Below are positions 6,948 to 15,203 of a stretch of 42,443 bases of DNA, one piece after another. A model generated the notes under the pieces. That model saw nothing but the letters and a program-made list of their open reading frames with translations. It was not told the origin of the DNA and ran no database searches. Both the position numbers and the translations under genes were made by a program. The stretch is taken from contig JHWS01000015.1 in NCBI GenBank assembly GCA_000687675.1, positions 1 through 42,443 of the forward strand, written 5' to 3'. The stretch is from Lachnospiraceae bacterium NC2008 (lineage in GTDB: Bacteria > Bacillota > Clostridia > Lachnospirales > Lachnospiraceae). Every line of letters begins with the position of its first letter. The stretch's first letter is position 1.

Positions 6948-7547
6948 ATGGCAAATATAGAAGAAAAGAAGGATAAGGAATTGTTTAAGAAATTTAGGGA
7001 TAATTCGGAGATGACAGCGCTTCTTGCAATATTCGCTGGATTAGTATTTGTATTTGCACCTCATATAACAGAAAGATTAATTGGATATCTTCTTGGAAGT
7101 GTAGCTATTATTGCTGGTATGTTCTTTATACTTAAGTATGTAAAGAAGGATATTAAGAATGACTTTTATAGCCATGATTTCGTAACAGGTGTATTTCTTA
7201 TAATTATTGGCTGTATTATTTATATTAGGGTAAACGTACTGACAGATTTCTTCCAGCCAGTTCTTGGCCTTATAGTTCTTTATTCCGGTGTTGTTAAGTT
7301 ACAGACAGCATTTGATCTTATGAGAATGAAGTTTACTACATGGAAGATGGTTTTGATTTTATCTGTAGTTAATATACTTATTTCTGTAGTTTTACTTTTA
7401 AGACCTGGTTTCCTTGCTAAGATTACATTCTTAGTAGTAGGAATCGCGCTTATTTATAGTGGTGTGTCTAGCTTAGTGGCATCACATTTCTTCCAGAAGG
7501 GTGTTAAGAAATATAAAAAAGACGTTGATATAATTGATGAGGATTAA
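6948..7547 (+). CDS. DUF308 / HdeD-like integral membrane protein
   Basis: A 199-residue protein with about six hydrophobic segments arranged as three helical hairpins (starting near residues 25, 85 and 140) and charged termini, including a C-terminal KKYKKDVDIIDED. This is the layout of the DUF308/HdeD family, whose E. coli namesake is linked to acid stress but whose molecular role is unclear. The frame opens at TTG 6936, but GGAG at 6938-6941 is correctly spaced for ATG 6948. It is the first gene after the structured region and precedes the CobW genes by 39 bases, possibly in one transcript. The family call rests on topology and general resemblance. Confidence 0.75.
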   Translation: MANIEEKKDKELFKKFRDNSEMTALLAIFAGLVFVFAPHITERLIGYLLGSVAIIAGMFFILKYVKKDIKNDFYSHDFVTGVFLIIIGCIIYIRVNVLTDFFQPVLGLIVLYSGVVKLQTAFDLMRMKFTTWKMVLILSVVNILISVVLLLRPGFLAKITFLVVGIALIYSGVSSLVASHFFQKGVKKYKKDVDIIDED

Positions 7548-7586
7548 TTATTAAAGGATTTTTATTATAGAAAGAAGGTTATTGTA

Positions 7587-8768
7587 ATGACAAAGATTGA
7601 CGTAGTATCAGGATTTTTAGGAGCAGGTAAAACAACTCTTATTAAGAAATTACTTAAGGAAGCACTTGCTGATCAGCAGGTAGTACTTATTGAAAATGAA
7701 TTTGGTGAAATCGGTATCGATGGTGGTTTCTTAAAGGACGCAGGTATCGAAATCAAGGAGATGAACTCTGGATGTATCTGCTGTTCACTTGTTGGTGACT
7801 TTGGAACATCTCTTAAGGAAGTGCTTAGTAAGTATAAGCCAGACAGAATACTTATTGAGCCATCCGGTGTTGGTAAGCTTTCAGATGTAGTTAAGGCAAT
7901 TAAATCAGCTGACCTTGGAGATGATGTGGTACTTAATAGTGCCGTAGTAGTTATCGACGCTTCAAAGACTAAGATGTATGTTAAGAACTTTGGTGAGTTC
8001 TATGTTAACCAGGTAGAGCATGCTGGAACAATCATTCTTAGCCGTACAGATAAGATGAGCGATGAGAAGCTTAAAGAAGCTGTTGATATTCTTAGAGAGC
8101 ACAACCAGACAGCAACAATAGTTACAACACCTTGGAATGATATAGACGGTAAGGCAATTGAAGAAACAATAGAAGGCAAGGTTGATCTTGCTGCTCAGCT
8201 TATGGCTGAATACAAGGAAGAGCATGAGCATCATCACCATCACCATGAGGATGGCGAGGAGTGCTGCTGTCATGACCATGACCACGAGCATCATCATCAC
8301 GATCATGATGAAGATCATGAGTGTCATCATCACGACCATGATCACGAACATGAACATCACCATCATCATGAAGATGGGGAAGAGTGCCATCATCACGACC
8401 ATGACCACGACCATGAGCATCATCATCACCATGAAGATGGAGAGGAATGTTGCTGTCATGACCACCATCATGAAGGACATCACCACGCTGATGAAATATT
8501 TACAAGCTGGGGCTTTGAAACACCTTCTAAGTATTCAAAGGATGATATAGAGAATATTCTTAAGGCCCTTGATGATAGAGATACATATGGCTTTGTTCTT
8601 AGAGCAAAGGGTATGGTTCAGAGTCCAGAAGGTGGCTGGGTATACTTTGATTATGTTCCAGAAGAGAGCAATGTAAGAGAAGGCAACCCACAGCCAACAG
8701 GTAGATTCTGTGTTATTGGCTCAGATCTTAAAGAAGATAACCTTAAGGCATTATTTGGAGGAAAATAG
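7587..8768 (+). CDS. COG0523 (CobW/P47K) GTPase with a long histidine-rich metal-binding insert
   Basis: G3E-family GTPase, a likely metallochaperone. Visible: Walker A GFLGAGKTT at 9-17, the GCICC metal-binding motif at 62-66, the Walker B-like RILIEPSG, then a linker of about 90 residues (roughly 212-305) with about 45 His and 8 Cys, and a C-terminal CobW_C domain (VYFDYVP). The insert contains three copies of a unit EDGEEC followed by HDHDH and HHHH runs, so it grew by duplication. COG0523 members deliver zinc, cobalt or nickel; a His-rich linker suggests metal storage or zinc/nickel binding. Which metal cannot be told, as no Zur or Nur box or cognate enzyme is seen. The stop TAG abuts the next ATG. 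Confidence 0.93.
   Translation: MTKIDVVSGFLGAGKTTLIKKLLKEALADQQVVLIENEFGEIGIDGGFLKDAGIEIKEMNSGCICCSLVGDFGTSLKEVLSKYKPDRILIEPSGVGKLSDVVKAIKSADLGDDVVLNSAVVVIDASKTKMYVKNFGEFYVNQVEHAGTIILSRTDKMSDEKLKEAVDILREHNQTATIVTTPWNDIDGKAIEETIEGKVDLAAQLMAEYKEEHEHHHHHHEDGEECCCHDHDHEHHHHDHDEDHECHHHDHDHEHEHHHHHEDGEECHHHDHDHDHEHHHHHEDGEECCCHDHHHEGHHHADEIFTSWGFETPSKYSKDDIENILKALDDRDTYGFVLRAKGMVQSPEGGWVYFDYVPEESNVREGNPQPTGRFCVIGSDLKEDNLKALFGGK
8219..8490 (+). repeat. In-frame repeats encoding His/Asp/Glu/Cys metal-binding units
   Basis: CATCAC- and GACCAT-rich coding repeats. Three imperfect copies encode an EDGEEC core with flanking His runs. The minus strand is open across this stretch only because of the biased composition. 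Confidence 0.85.
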
Positions 8769-9701
8769 ATGAAACCGGTTTATTTCATTAACGGATTTCT
8801 TGAGAGTGGAAAGACTTCATTTTTAAAATTCACTTTAGCACAGGACTATTTCAAGATTAGAGGAACAACATTACTTATTCTTTGTGAGGAAGGCGAAGAA
8901 GAGTATGATACAAAACTCTTAAAAAAGTCAAAAACTATTATTGAGAAGATTGAAGATGAAGAGGATTTTACTGTAGAACATCTTTCTGAAATAGAAAAGC
9001 AGTGGAAGCCTGAGAGAATCATTATTGAATACAACGGTATGTGGAATAATAAGGATTTACAGCTTCCTTCTTCCTGGGTTATGGAGCAGCAGATTACTTG
9101 TGTCAATGCTGCAACATTCCCTATGTATTACAACAATATGAAGTCTATGGTAGCTGAGCAGGTTAGAAATTCTGAACTTATTATTTTTAACCGCTGTGAT
9201 GACTGTATGGACAGCCTTGGAGTATACAGAAGAAATATTAAGGCTGTTAATGCTGCAGCTGCAGTTGTATTTGAGAATAAGGACGGGGAGATTGATGAGA
9301 TATTTGAAGAAGATCTTCCTTACGACTTAAAGGCTGATGAGATTAAGCTTGATGACAATTCTTATGGCTTATGGTATCTGGATGTTATGGAACATCTTGA
9401 GAGATATGAAGGAAAGAAGATATCTTTCCTTGCTCAGAACTTAAGACCTGGAGGACTTCCAAAGGGGTATTTTGTTCCGGGAAGAAGGGCCATGACCTGC
9501 TGCGCAGATGATTTAACATTCCTTGGATATATCTGCAAGTATGACAAGGCGGATACAATCAAGGATAAGTCCTGGGCCAATGTTACATGTACTGTAAAGA
9601 AAGAATTCTTTGAAGGTTACAGAGGTGAAGGACCTGTTCTTACAGCAATTTCAGTTTCACCATGTGAAGCACCTAAGAACGAAGTTATTGGTATTGGTTA
9701 A
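8769..9701 (+). CDS. CobW-like GTPase fused to a YcgQ/DUF1980-like C-terminal domain
   Basis: A 310-residue protein starting one base after the previous stop, so the pair is translationally coupled. The N-terminus is a G3E P-loop (GFLESGKTS, 9-17) with a Walker-B-like IIIEYNGMW; it lacks the CxCC motif of the upstream gene. The C-terminal part (about 210-310) carries FVPGRRAMTCCADDLTFLG with a Cys pair at 244-245. This resembles the soluble domain of TIGR03943/YcgQ proteins (DUF1980), which work with YraQ/YcgR-type permeases in metal-related operons. No such permease is present here. The fusion call is from motif resemblance; the N-terminal GTPase call is firmer. Together the two proteins suggest a metal-handling module. 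Confidence 0.75.
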   Translation: MKPVYFINGFLESGKTSFLKFTLAQDYFKIRGTTLLILCEEGEEEYDTKLLKKSKTIIEKIEDEEDFTVEHLSEIEKQWKPERIIIEYNGMWNNKDLQLPSSWVMEQQITCVNAATFPMYYNNMKSMVAEQVRNSELIIFNRCDDCMDSLGVYRRNIKAVNAAAAVVFENKDGEIDEIFEEDLPYDLKADEIKLDDNSYGLWYLDVMEHLERYEGKKISFLAQNLRPGGLPKGYFVPGRRAMTCCADDLTFLGYICKYDKADTIKDKSWANVTCTVKKEFFEGYRGEGPVLTAISVSPCEAPKNEVIGIG

Positions 9702-9727
9702 TCACCTAATAAGTTAAGGGGAGAATT

Positions 9728-11107
9728 ATGGATAACAACTTAAAGGAAATGATTAAGAGATGTGAGGATATATGTGATCTTCTTAAAGACTATGAAGTTT
9801 CAGATATTACCTCTGATACAAAGCTAACAGAGTCATTTCGCTTTGGCCTTATAAAGTTTGGAATATATCTTTCGGATTTAGATGGTACTATTTCCGAGGG
9901 GGAGATGAACTGTATTAAAGAGAATATTGGTTCATGCCCGGCAAAAGAAGAGATAGCTGCTCTTAAACACAGAGAGAAACTTAATCCTGATGAATATGGA
10001 AAAGAGGTTCCTTTAGTACTTAAGTACTGTGTATTAGCTGATGCAAAGAAACTTATAAGTGATGATCCATATAAGAACCAGAAGGGACAGATTATAGCTG
10101 ACACTTATAGATTATTTGGTCAGACTATGATGGCTTGCAGCGAAGATTCATCTGAACGTGCATCAAGAAAGATGACCTTATTCTGCGACCGCATGGATAA
10201 TTTCCTTGATGAATTTGGCGTTAGATACCTTAACAGTGACAAACTGTATCCTGTGAAGGCACCAAGTACCAGACCAGAAGCTGACCCTGAAGAGTTAGAA
10301 AAACTTCTTGAGTCATTTAACAGTCTTGTAGGTCTTGATAGTGTTAAAAATGAAGTTAACAGCTTGGTTAACCTTATTAAGGTACAGAACATGCGTAAAG
10401 AGAAGAATATGAAGTTCTCTGACGTATCAAAGCATATGGTATTTTCAGGTAATCCTGGTACTGGTAAAACCACTGTTGCCAGAACTCTGGCAGATATATA
10501 CAGAAATCTTGGGGTATTATCTAAAGGCCAGTTAATCGAGGTTGATAGATCAGGTCTTGTTAAAGGCTATGTTGGACAGACTGCAATCAAGACTAAAGAA
10601 GTTATTGATTCAGCACTTGGCGGTATCTTATTTATAGATGAGGCATATAGCCTTACGGTAAATAAGGGAAGCGGAGATTTTGGACAGGAAGCAGTTGATA
10701 CCCTTCTTAAGGGGATGGAAGATAACAGGGACGATTTAATTGTTATCGTAGCTGGTTATCCTGACCTTATGGAAGAATTCCTATGTTCTAACCCTGGATT
10801 AAAATCAAGATTCAATAAATTTATTAATTTTGAAGACTATACTGCTGAGCAGCTTGTTATGATACTTGAAAGTATGTGTAAGAAGCAGGATTATAAGCTT
10901 TCTAAAGAGGCAAAAGAATATTCACTTAGCTTCTTTGAAGAAAGATGCAACGCACATCTTGAGAATTTTGCCAATGCAAGAGATGCACGTAACTATATGG
11001 AGAAGGCTATATCTAATCATGCGGGCAGAGTCGTTGATATTAAAGATGTAAATGAAGAAATATTATCTACCATTGAGAAGGTAGATGTTGAGAACATTGT
11101 ACTGTAA
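9728..11107 (+). CDS. CbxX/CfqX (SpoVK-like) AAA+ ATPase with a TerB-like N-terminal region
   Basis: A 459-residue cytosolic AAA+ protein. The C-terminal half is typical of the CbxX/SpoVK group: Walker A GNPGTGKTT at 241-249, Walker B GILFIDEAYSL near 299, a pore-loop-like VDRSGLVKGYVGQT, and sensor/arginine region NPGLKSRFN near 355. The N-terminal half (about 25-150) is helical, with FGIYLSDLDGTISEGEMNCI, reminiscent of TerB-like domains; this is a weaker call. Family members remodel protein complexes (CbbX acts on Rubisco), but the target here is unknown; neither sporulation nor Rubisco genes are near. The ribosome site AAGGGGA precedes ATG, and the 26-base gap to the CobW pair suggests one operon. 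Confidence 0.88.
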   Translation: MDNNLKEMIKRCEDICDLLKDYEVSDITSDTKLTESFRFGLIKFGIYLSDLDGTISEGEMNCIKENIGSCPAKEEIAALKHREKLNPDEYGKEVPLVLKYCVLADAKKLISDDPYKNQKGQIIADTYRLFGQTMMACSEDSSERASRKMTLFCDRMDNFLDEFGVRYLNSDKLYPVKAPSTRPEADPEELEKLLESFNSLVGLDSVKNEVNSLVNLIKVQNMRKEKNMKFSDVSKHMVFSGNPGTGKTTVARTLADIYRNLGVLSKGQLIEVDRSGLVKGYVGQTAIKTKEVIDSALGGILFIDEAYSLTVNKGSGDFGQEAVDTLLKGMEDNRDDLIVIVAGYPDLMEEFLCSNPGLKSRFNKFINFEDYTAEQLVMILESMCKKQDYKLSKEAKEYSLSFFEERCNAHLENFANARDARNYMEKAISNHAGRVVDIKDVNEEILSTIEKVDVENIVL

Positions 11108-11148
11108 ATTATACATATTTTCTTATGGCGGCTAAGGCTGCTCTATGG

Positions 11149-11154
11149 TACAAT
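11149..11154 (+). promoter_or_regulatory. Extended -10 promoter of the nitroreductase gene
   Basis: TACAAT preceded by TGG, 48 bases before the chosen ATG at 11203. No convincing -35 box. Confidence 0.45.
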
Positions 11155-11202
11155 TTTCATTAGGGTTTATAGTGTATTTTACTTATGAAAGAGAGGTATG
11201 AC

Positions 11203-11742
11203 ATGGAAGCAAGAGACTGTATTATGGGTAGACGTAGTATTAGAGCATTTCAGGATAGACCTATTGATGCTGAACTTCTTAAGAAGATTGTAGAAGAAGC
11301 ATCATACGCTCCTAGCTGGAAGCATACTCAGATTACAAGATACGTTGTTGTTACAAATAAGGAACTTAAAGATAAGATTGGTGATTGCACAAGTGCATAT
11401 CCACACAATGGTGAGATAATTAAGTCAGCACCAGCAGTTGTTGTTGTTACATTTATTAAGAACAGAAGTGGTTTTGAACGAGATGGTTCATATTCTACCG
11501 ATAGAGAAGGCGGATGGCAGATGTTTGATACAGGTGCAGCGTGTGAAGCATTTTGTCTTGCAGCTTATGAGCATGGTCTTGGAACAGTTATCCAGGGTAT
11601 CTTTGACAGAGATAAGGTTGAACAGGCTATAGGTCTTTCAGAAGACAGAGAAGTATCCTGTCTCATTCCTATAGGATATCCAGCAGAAGAACCAGTAGCT
11701 CCAAAAAGAAAACCGGTTGATGACTTACTTACAATAATATAA
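11203..11742 (+). CDS. Nitroreductase-family FMN-dependent oxidoreductase
   Basis: A 179-residue protein with the nitroreductase N-terminus RRSIRAFQDRPI (FMN phosphate binding), the APSWKHTQ segment, a central GAACEAFCLAAYEHGLGT helix and a C-terminal IPIGYPAEEPVAPKRKP, the usual FMN-contacting end. These enzymes form homodimers in the cytosol and reduce quinones, flavins or nitro compounds with NAD(P)H; the true substrate is not predictable. Start: ATG 11185 lies before the ribosome site GAGAGG (11191-11196), so ATG 11203 with 6-base spacing is preferred. It has its own promoter and terminator. Confidence 0.92.
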   Translation: MEARDCIMGRRSIRAFQDRPIDAELLKKIVEEASYAPSWKHTQITRYVVVTNKELKDKIGDCTSAYPHNGEIIKSAPAVVVVTFIKNRSGFERDGSYSTDREGGWQMFDTGAACEAFCLAAYEHGLGTVIQGIFDRDKVEQAIGLSEDREVSCLIPIGYPAEEPVAPKRKPVDDLLTII

Positions 11743-11748
11743 TTACTC

Positions 11749-11779
11749 ATAGGAGAGATTCATATCTCTCCTATTTTTT
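11749..11779 (+). terminator. Terminator of the nitroreductase gene
   Basis: An 11-bp perfect stem ATAGGAGAGAT / ATCTCTCCTAT with a 4-base loop, followed by TTTTT. Confidence 0.92.
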
Positions 11780-11821
11780 GAAATTAAGCAAAGTCTTATA
11801 GAGAAAGGAATAGCTACAATT

Positions 11822-12733
11822 ATGAGACATTTAATGAGTCCATTAGACTTTACAACAGAGGAACTTGATAAGCTTTTTGATCTGGCCAATGATATCGAGA
11901 AGAACCCAGATAAGTATGCCCATATCTGTGATAGAAAGAAGCTTGCAACATGTTTCTACGAACCTAGTACAAGAACCAGACTTTCATTTGAATCGGCTAT
12001 GATTAATCTGGGTGGAAGTGTTATTGGTTTTTCAGATGCGGGCTCATCTTCGGCTTCTAAAGGAGAAAGTGTATCAGACACAATACGCGTTATTTCTTGT
12101 TTTGCTGATATATGCGCTATGCGTCATCCTAAGGAAGGTGCACCTATGGTAGCTGCATCAAAGTCTAAGATTCCGGTAATCAACGCAGGTGATGGCGGAC
12201 ACCAGCATCCTACACAGACTCTTACAGATTTACTTACAATACGTTCCCTTAAGGGAAAACTTGATAACTTTACAATAGGACTTTGTGGAGATCTAAAGTT
12301 TGGACGTACTGTTCATTCATTAATCAATGCTTTAATCAGATATAACAATGTGAAATTTATACTTATATCACCAGAAGAACTTCGTATTCCAAGTTATATC
12401 AGAGAGACACTTGTAAATAACAATATAGAATTTAAAGAAGTAGTTAAACTTGATGACGCTATGCCGGAACTGGATATTCTATATATGACAAGAGTTCAAA
12501 GAGAACGTTTCTTCAATGAGGATGATTATTTAAGACTTAAAGATTTCTATATCTTAACTAAAGAGAAGATGGAACTTGCAAAGGAAGATATGCTTGTACT
12601 TCATCCACTTCCACGTGTTAATGAGATAAGTGTTGAAGTTGATGATGACCCAAGAGCAGCTTACTTTAAGCAGGTTCAGTATGGTGTCTATGTAAGAATG
12701 GCACTTATACTCACATTACTTGAATTAGCATAA
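11822..12733 (+). CDS. pyrB: Aspartate carbamoyltransferase catalytic subunit
   Basis: Catalyses carbamoyl phosphate plus L-aspartate to N-carbamoyl-aspartate, the committed step of pyrimidine synthesis. The 303-residue length is normal. The carbamoyl-phosphate loop STRTRLSF is at 49-56, the SSASKGES loop (80s loop, supplied to the neighbouring subunit) near 77-84, the HPTQTLTDL motif at 129-137, and an HPLPRVNEI near 260 that helps bind aspartate. It is followed after 21 bases by pyrI, so the enzyme is the allosteric class B type. The 44-base gap after the upstream terminator holds no PyrR box or attenuator that I can see. Confidence 0.97.
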   Translation: MRHLMSPLDFTTEELDKLFDLANDIEKNPDKYAHICDRKKLATCFYEPSTRTRLSFESAMINLGGSVIGFSDAGSSSASKGESVSDTIRVISCFADICAMRHPKEGAPMVAASKSKIPVINAGDGGHQHPTQTLTDLLTIRSLKGKLDNFTIGLCGDLKFGRTVHSLINALIRYNNVKFILISPEELRIPSYIRETLVNNNIEFKEVVKLDDAMPELDILYMTRVQRERFFNEDDYLRLKDFYILTKEKMELAKEDMLVLHPLPRVNEISVEVDDDPRAAYFKQVQYGVYVRMALILTLLELA

Positions 12734-12754
12734 TAGTTTAGAAAGGAAAGTAAC

Positions 12755-13186
12755 ATGTTAAACGTTGGACAGATAGAAGAAGGATTTGTACTTGACCATA
12801 TTCCAGCTGGAAAGGCCATGTCTATATATTACCATCTTGGTCTTGATAAATTTGATGGCTGTGTGGCTATCATAAAGAATGCAAGAAGTGGTAAACTAGT
12901 AAAGAAGGATATACTTAAGGTTGAATGTGATATTAATGCACTTGATCTTGATGTTCTTGCAGTTATAGATCATACAATCACTGTTAATGTGGTTAAAGAC
13001 GGAGTGATAGTAGAGAAGAAGACACTTGTACTTCCTAAGGAAATCAAGGGAGTTATGAAATGTAAGAATCCTAGATGTATAACTTCCATAGAGCAAGAAC
13101 TACCACATATCTTTTATCTTGCCGATTCTGATAAGGAGATATATCGCTGCAAGTACTGTGATGAAAAGAACAGCGAGAAGATGTAG
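12755..13186 (+). CDS. pyrI: Aspartate carbamoyltransferase regulatory subunit
   Basis: A 143-residue regulatory chain. The N-terminal allosteric domain binds nucleotides in the family; the C-terminal zinc domain shows the four cysteines C103, C108, C132 and C135 (CKNPRC ... CKYC) that hold zinc and contact PyrB. The length is a little shorter than E. coli PyrI (153) but all zinc ligands are present. It is cotranscribed with pyrB, with AGAAAGGAAAG before ATG. No other pyr genes follow. Confidence 0.96.
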   Translation: MLNVGQIEEGFVLDHIPAGKAMSIYYHLGLDKFDGCVAIIKNARSGKLVKKDILKVECDINALDLDVLAVIDHTITVNVVKDGVIVEKKTLVLPKEIKGVMKCKNPRCITSIEQELPHIFYLADSDKEIYRCKYCDEKNSEKM

Positions 13187-13211
13187 TATATAAAAGTGGG
13201 GAATAAGTATA

Positions 13212-15203
13212 ATGAACACAAAGGGTAAAGAGTATCATAGCATTAGAATCTTGATGGCTGTAATCATGTCTACGGTCATGGGGGTAATAGCCTCTTTTTT
13301 GGTAGCCCAGAATCCTAATGCTAATATTCCGGCATTTCCTGTGTTTTGTCTGTTTAATGTAACAGAGTCGATTGTTGTAGGTGTTTTTATAGCTATATTT
13401 ATACCGCTGGATAAGTTAAGCAATGCTCTGGTAAGTAGATTCAATATTAAGAATTATGCGCTTCATGGGATGGTATATGCCATTCCTCTTTCTATAGGGA
13501 ATGGTATTCTTGTAAGCGGAATTGTTATATTTGTCAACGTCTTTATGTCATATCTTCGTATAAATCCTGCTAACAGGCCACCACTTTTAGGTATGTGGAC
13601 ATCAAGCTGGTTTCATATACTTCTTCCTATGATTGTAATTTCATATGTTACATCGCTTATATTTACACCATTAGTAATAAAGTTTATTTCAACTATTAAC
13701 AGGAATACTAACAATGGGAAGAAATTGAAATTCTTTCAGGTTGAAGTACTGGTTATCTTTGCAGCGGTTATAGTTGCTATCACAATTGTTATGGACCTTG
13801 TAATTGTTGAAAAATCCAAGGCTACGATAAAAGGAAAGGTTTCTGACCTTGTGGCTGCCAACAGCAGACAGATAGAACTTAATATAGACTCATATCTTGA
13901 GCGTATGAAAACCACACCATCACTATTATTTTCAGACAAAGCTTATTACGAATATGATGCAACAGATAGTAGTATAGATACATATGATAAAGTAAAAAAT
14001 GAAGAGCTGATTAAAAACAGAATCGTTGATATCGGTCTTATGAATAACTATTCTGATTTTGGAATAATCTATTCTGATAATCATAAGGTAGGCTGGATAT
14101 CAAATGGAACACAGAATCTATACTCTGATGGAGATATATATAATCCTTTATCAGAACTGATTGGTGACAATCCTGATCAGGAGGCGTGGGGATTTGGTAT
14201 TAACGGTGATATTGAAAGAATATACTATCTAAAGAGAGTAAATGAACACGCAATATTAGTTTCATCTGTATATACAAGAGAATTATCCTCAGTTTTCGTA
14301 TATCCGGAACAGCTTGACAATATAGATATATGGCTGACAGATAAAGATGGAAGGATAATATTCTCTTCAAAAGCGAATGATATAGGGGATATTATCCCGG
14401 AATATATAGATAATGCTATTGGGCACAGATTGTCTCAGGCCGGAGCTTCCAGTGCCATAACAACAAAACAGTATTTTATAAATGTTAACATATGTGCCAA
14501 TGGCTGGAATGTAATATGTGCAGTACCAGCTGATATAGTTCTGAAAGAAACCAAAAATCTGAGGACGTTTACCATAAGAATATCTGTTCTTATGTCAATT
14601 ATATTTGTTCTTGCTGGTCTTCTTATCATTAATAGGATATCAGAGCCAATCGATGATATGGTATCAAGTCTTCAATATAAAGCAGAAGTTGACAAGCTTT
14701 CCGGTGTGATGAATAAGGCTACTTTTCAGGAGGAAACTGAAAAAAGGCTGTTTTTCAAAGAAAATGGCGAACATTGTGCTTTTATAATGATGGATATGGA
14801 TAATTTCAAGATGGTTAATGATAAGCACGGACACAGTTATGGCGATCAGGTAATTATCAAATTCGGTAAGATGTTAAGGGGACTTTTTGATGAAGATACT
14901 CTTATAGGACGTCTTGGCGGAGATGAATTTGCTATCTTTATTGAAGCTGGAAAAGATAATAATGACAAGGAAGGGCTGGAGAAAAGGGTTACAGAAGGTC
15001 TGAACCTTATAATGGAGAGATTCGAAGAAGTGTTCAAAGAAGAAAAAGAAGACTGCAAACTATCAGTAAGTGCAGGCGTTTACTATGAAAGTGGGGAAAA
15101 GCCAAGCTTTAGTGAAATATATGAAAAAGCGGATATTGCCCTATACCAATCTAAGCATGCGGGCAAATCCAGATATACAGTCTATATGGAGGGTTCAAAG
15201 TAA
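13212..15203 (+). CDS. Membrane diguanylate cyclase with N-terminal multi-TM region and Cache-like sensor
   Basis: A 663-residue protein. The N-terminal 165 residues hold four or so hydrophobic segments; a further TM near 178-200 leads into a large extracytoplasmic region (about 200-455) that looks like a double Cache sensor (SRQIELNIDSYLERMKTTPSL, then ANGWNVICAVPADIV before the second TM). The C-terminal GGDEF domain has RLGGDEFAIF with GGDEF at 569-573, so it should make c-di-GMP from two GTP. The product-inhibition I-site RxxD expected nine to six residues before GGDEF reads DEDT, so feedback inhibition is probably absent. The stop overlaps the start of the next gene by one base (TAATG), pointing to coupled synthesis with a binding protein. 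Confidence 0.9.
   Translation: MNTKGKEYHSIRILMAVIMSTVMGVIASFLVAQNPNANIPAFPVFCLFNVTESIVVGVFIAIFIPLDKLSNALVSRFNIKNYALHGMVYAIPLSIGNGILVSGIVIFVNVFMSYLRINPANRPPLLGMWTSSWFHILLPMIVISYVTSLIFTPLVIKFISTINRNTNNGKKLKFFQVEVLVIFAAVIVAITIVMDLVIVEKSKATIKGKVSDLVAANSRQIELNIDSYLERMKTTPSLLFSDKAYYEYDATDSSIDTYDKVKNEELIKNRIVDIGLMNNYSDFGIIYSDNHKVGWISNGTQNLYSDGDIYNPLSELIGDNPDQEAWGFGINGDIERIYYLKRVNEHAILVSSVYTRELSSVFVYPEQLDNIDIWLTDKDGRIIFSSKANDIGDIIPEYIDNAIGHRLSQAGASSAITTKQYFINVNICANGWNVICAVPADIVLKETKNLRTFTIRISVLMSIIFVLAGLLIINRISEPIDDMVSSLQYKAEVDKLSGVMNKATFQEETEKRLFFKENGEHCAFIMMDMDNFKMVNDKHGHSYGDQVIIKFGKMLRGLFDEDTLIGRLGGDEFAIFIEAGKDNNDKEGLEKRVTEGLNLIMERFEEVFKEEKEDCKLSVSAGVYYESGEKPSFSEIYEKADIALYQSKHAGKSRYTVYMEGSK

Noticed and set aside
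7962-8486. A 174-codon open frame on the minus strand opposite the His-rich CobW gene, and a plus-strand frame at 8182-8550
   Set aside because: Both arise because the CATCAC/GACCAT repeats lack stop codons in other frames. The predicted proteins are Met/Val or Ile/Met/Thr runs without a ribosome site, and the CobW frame carries all family motifs.
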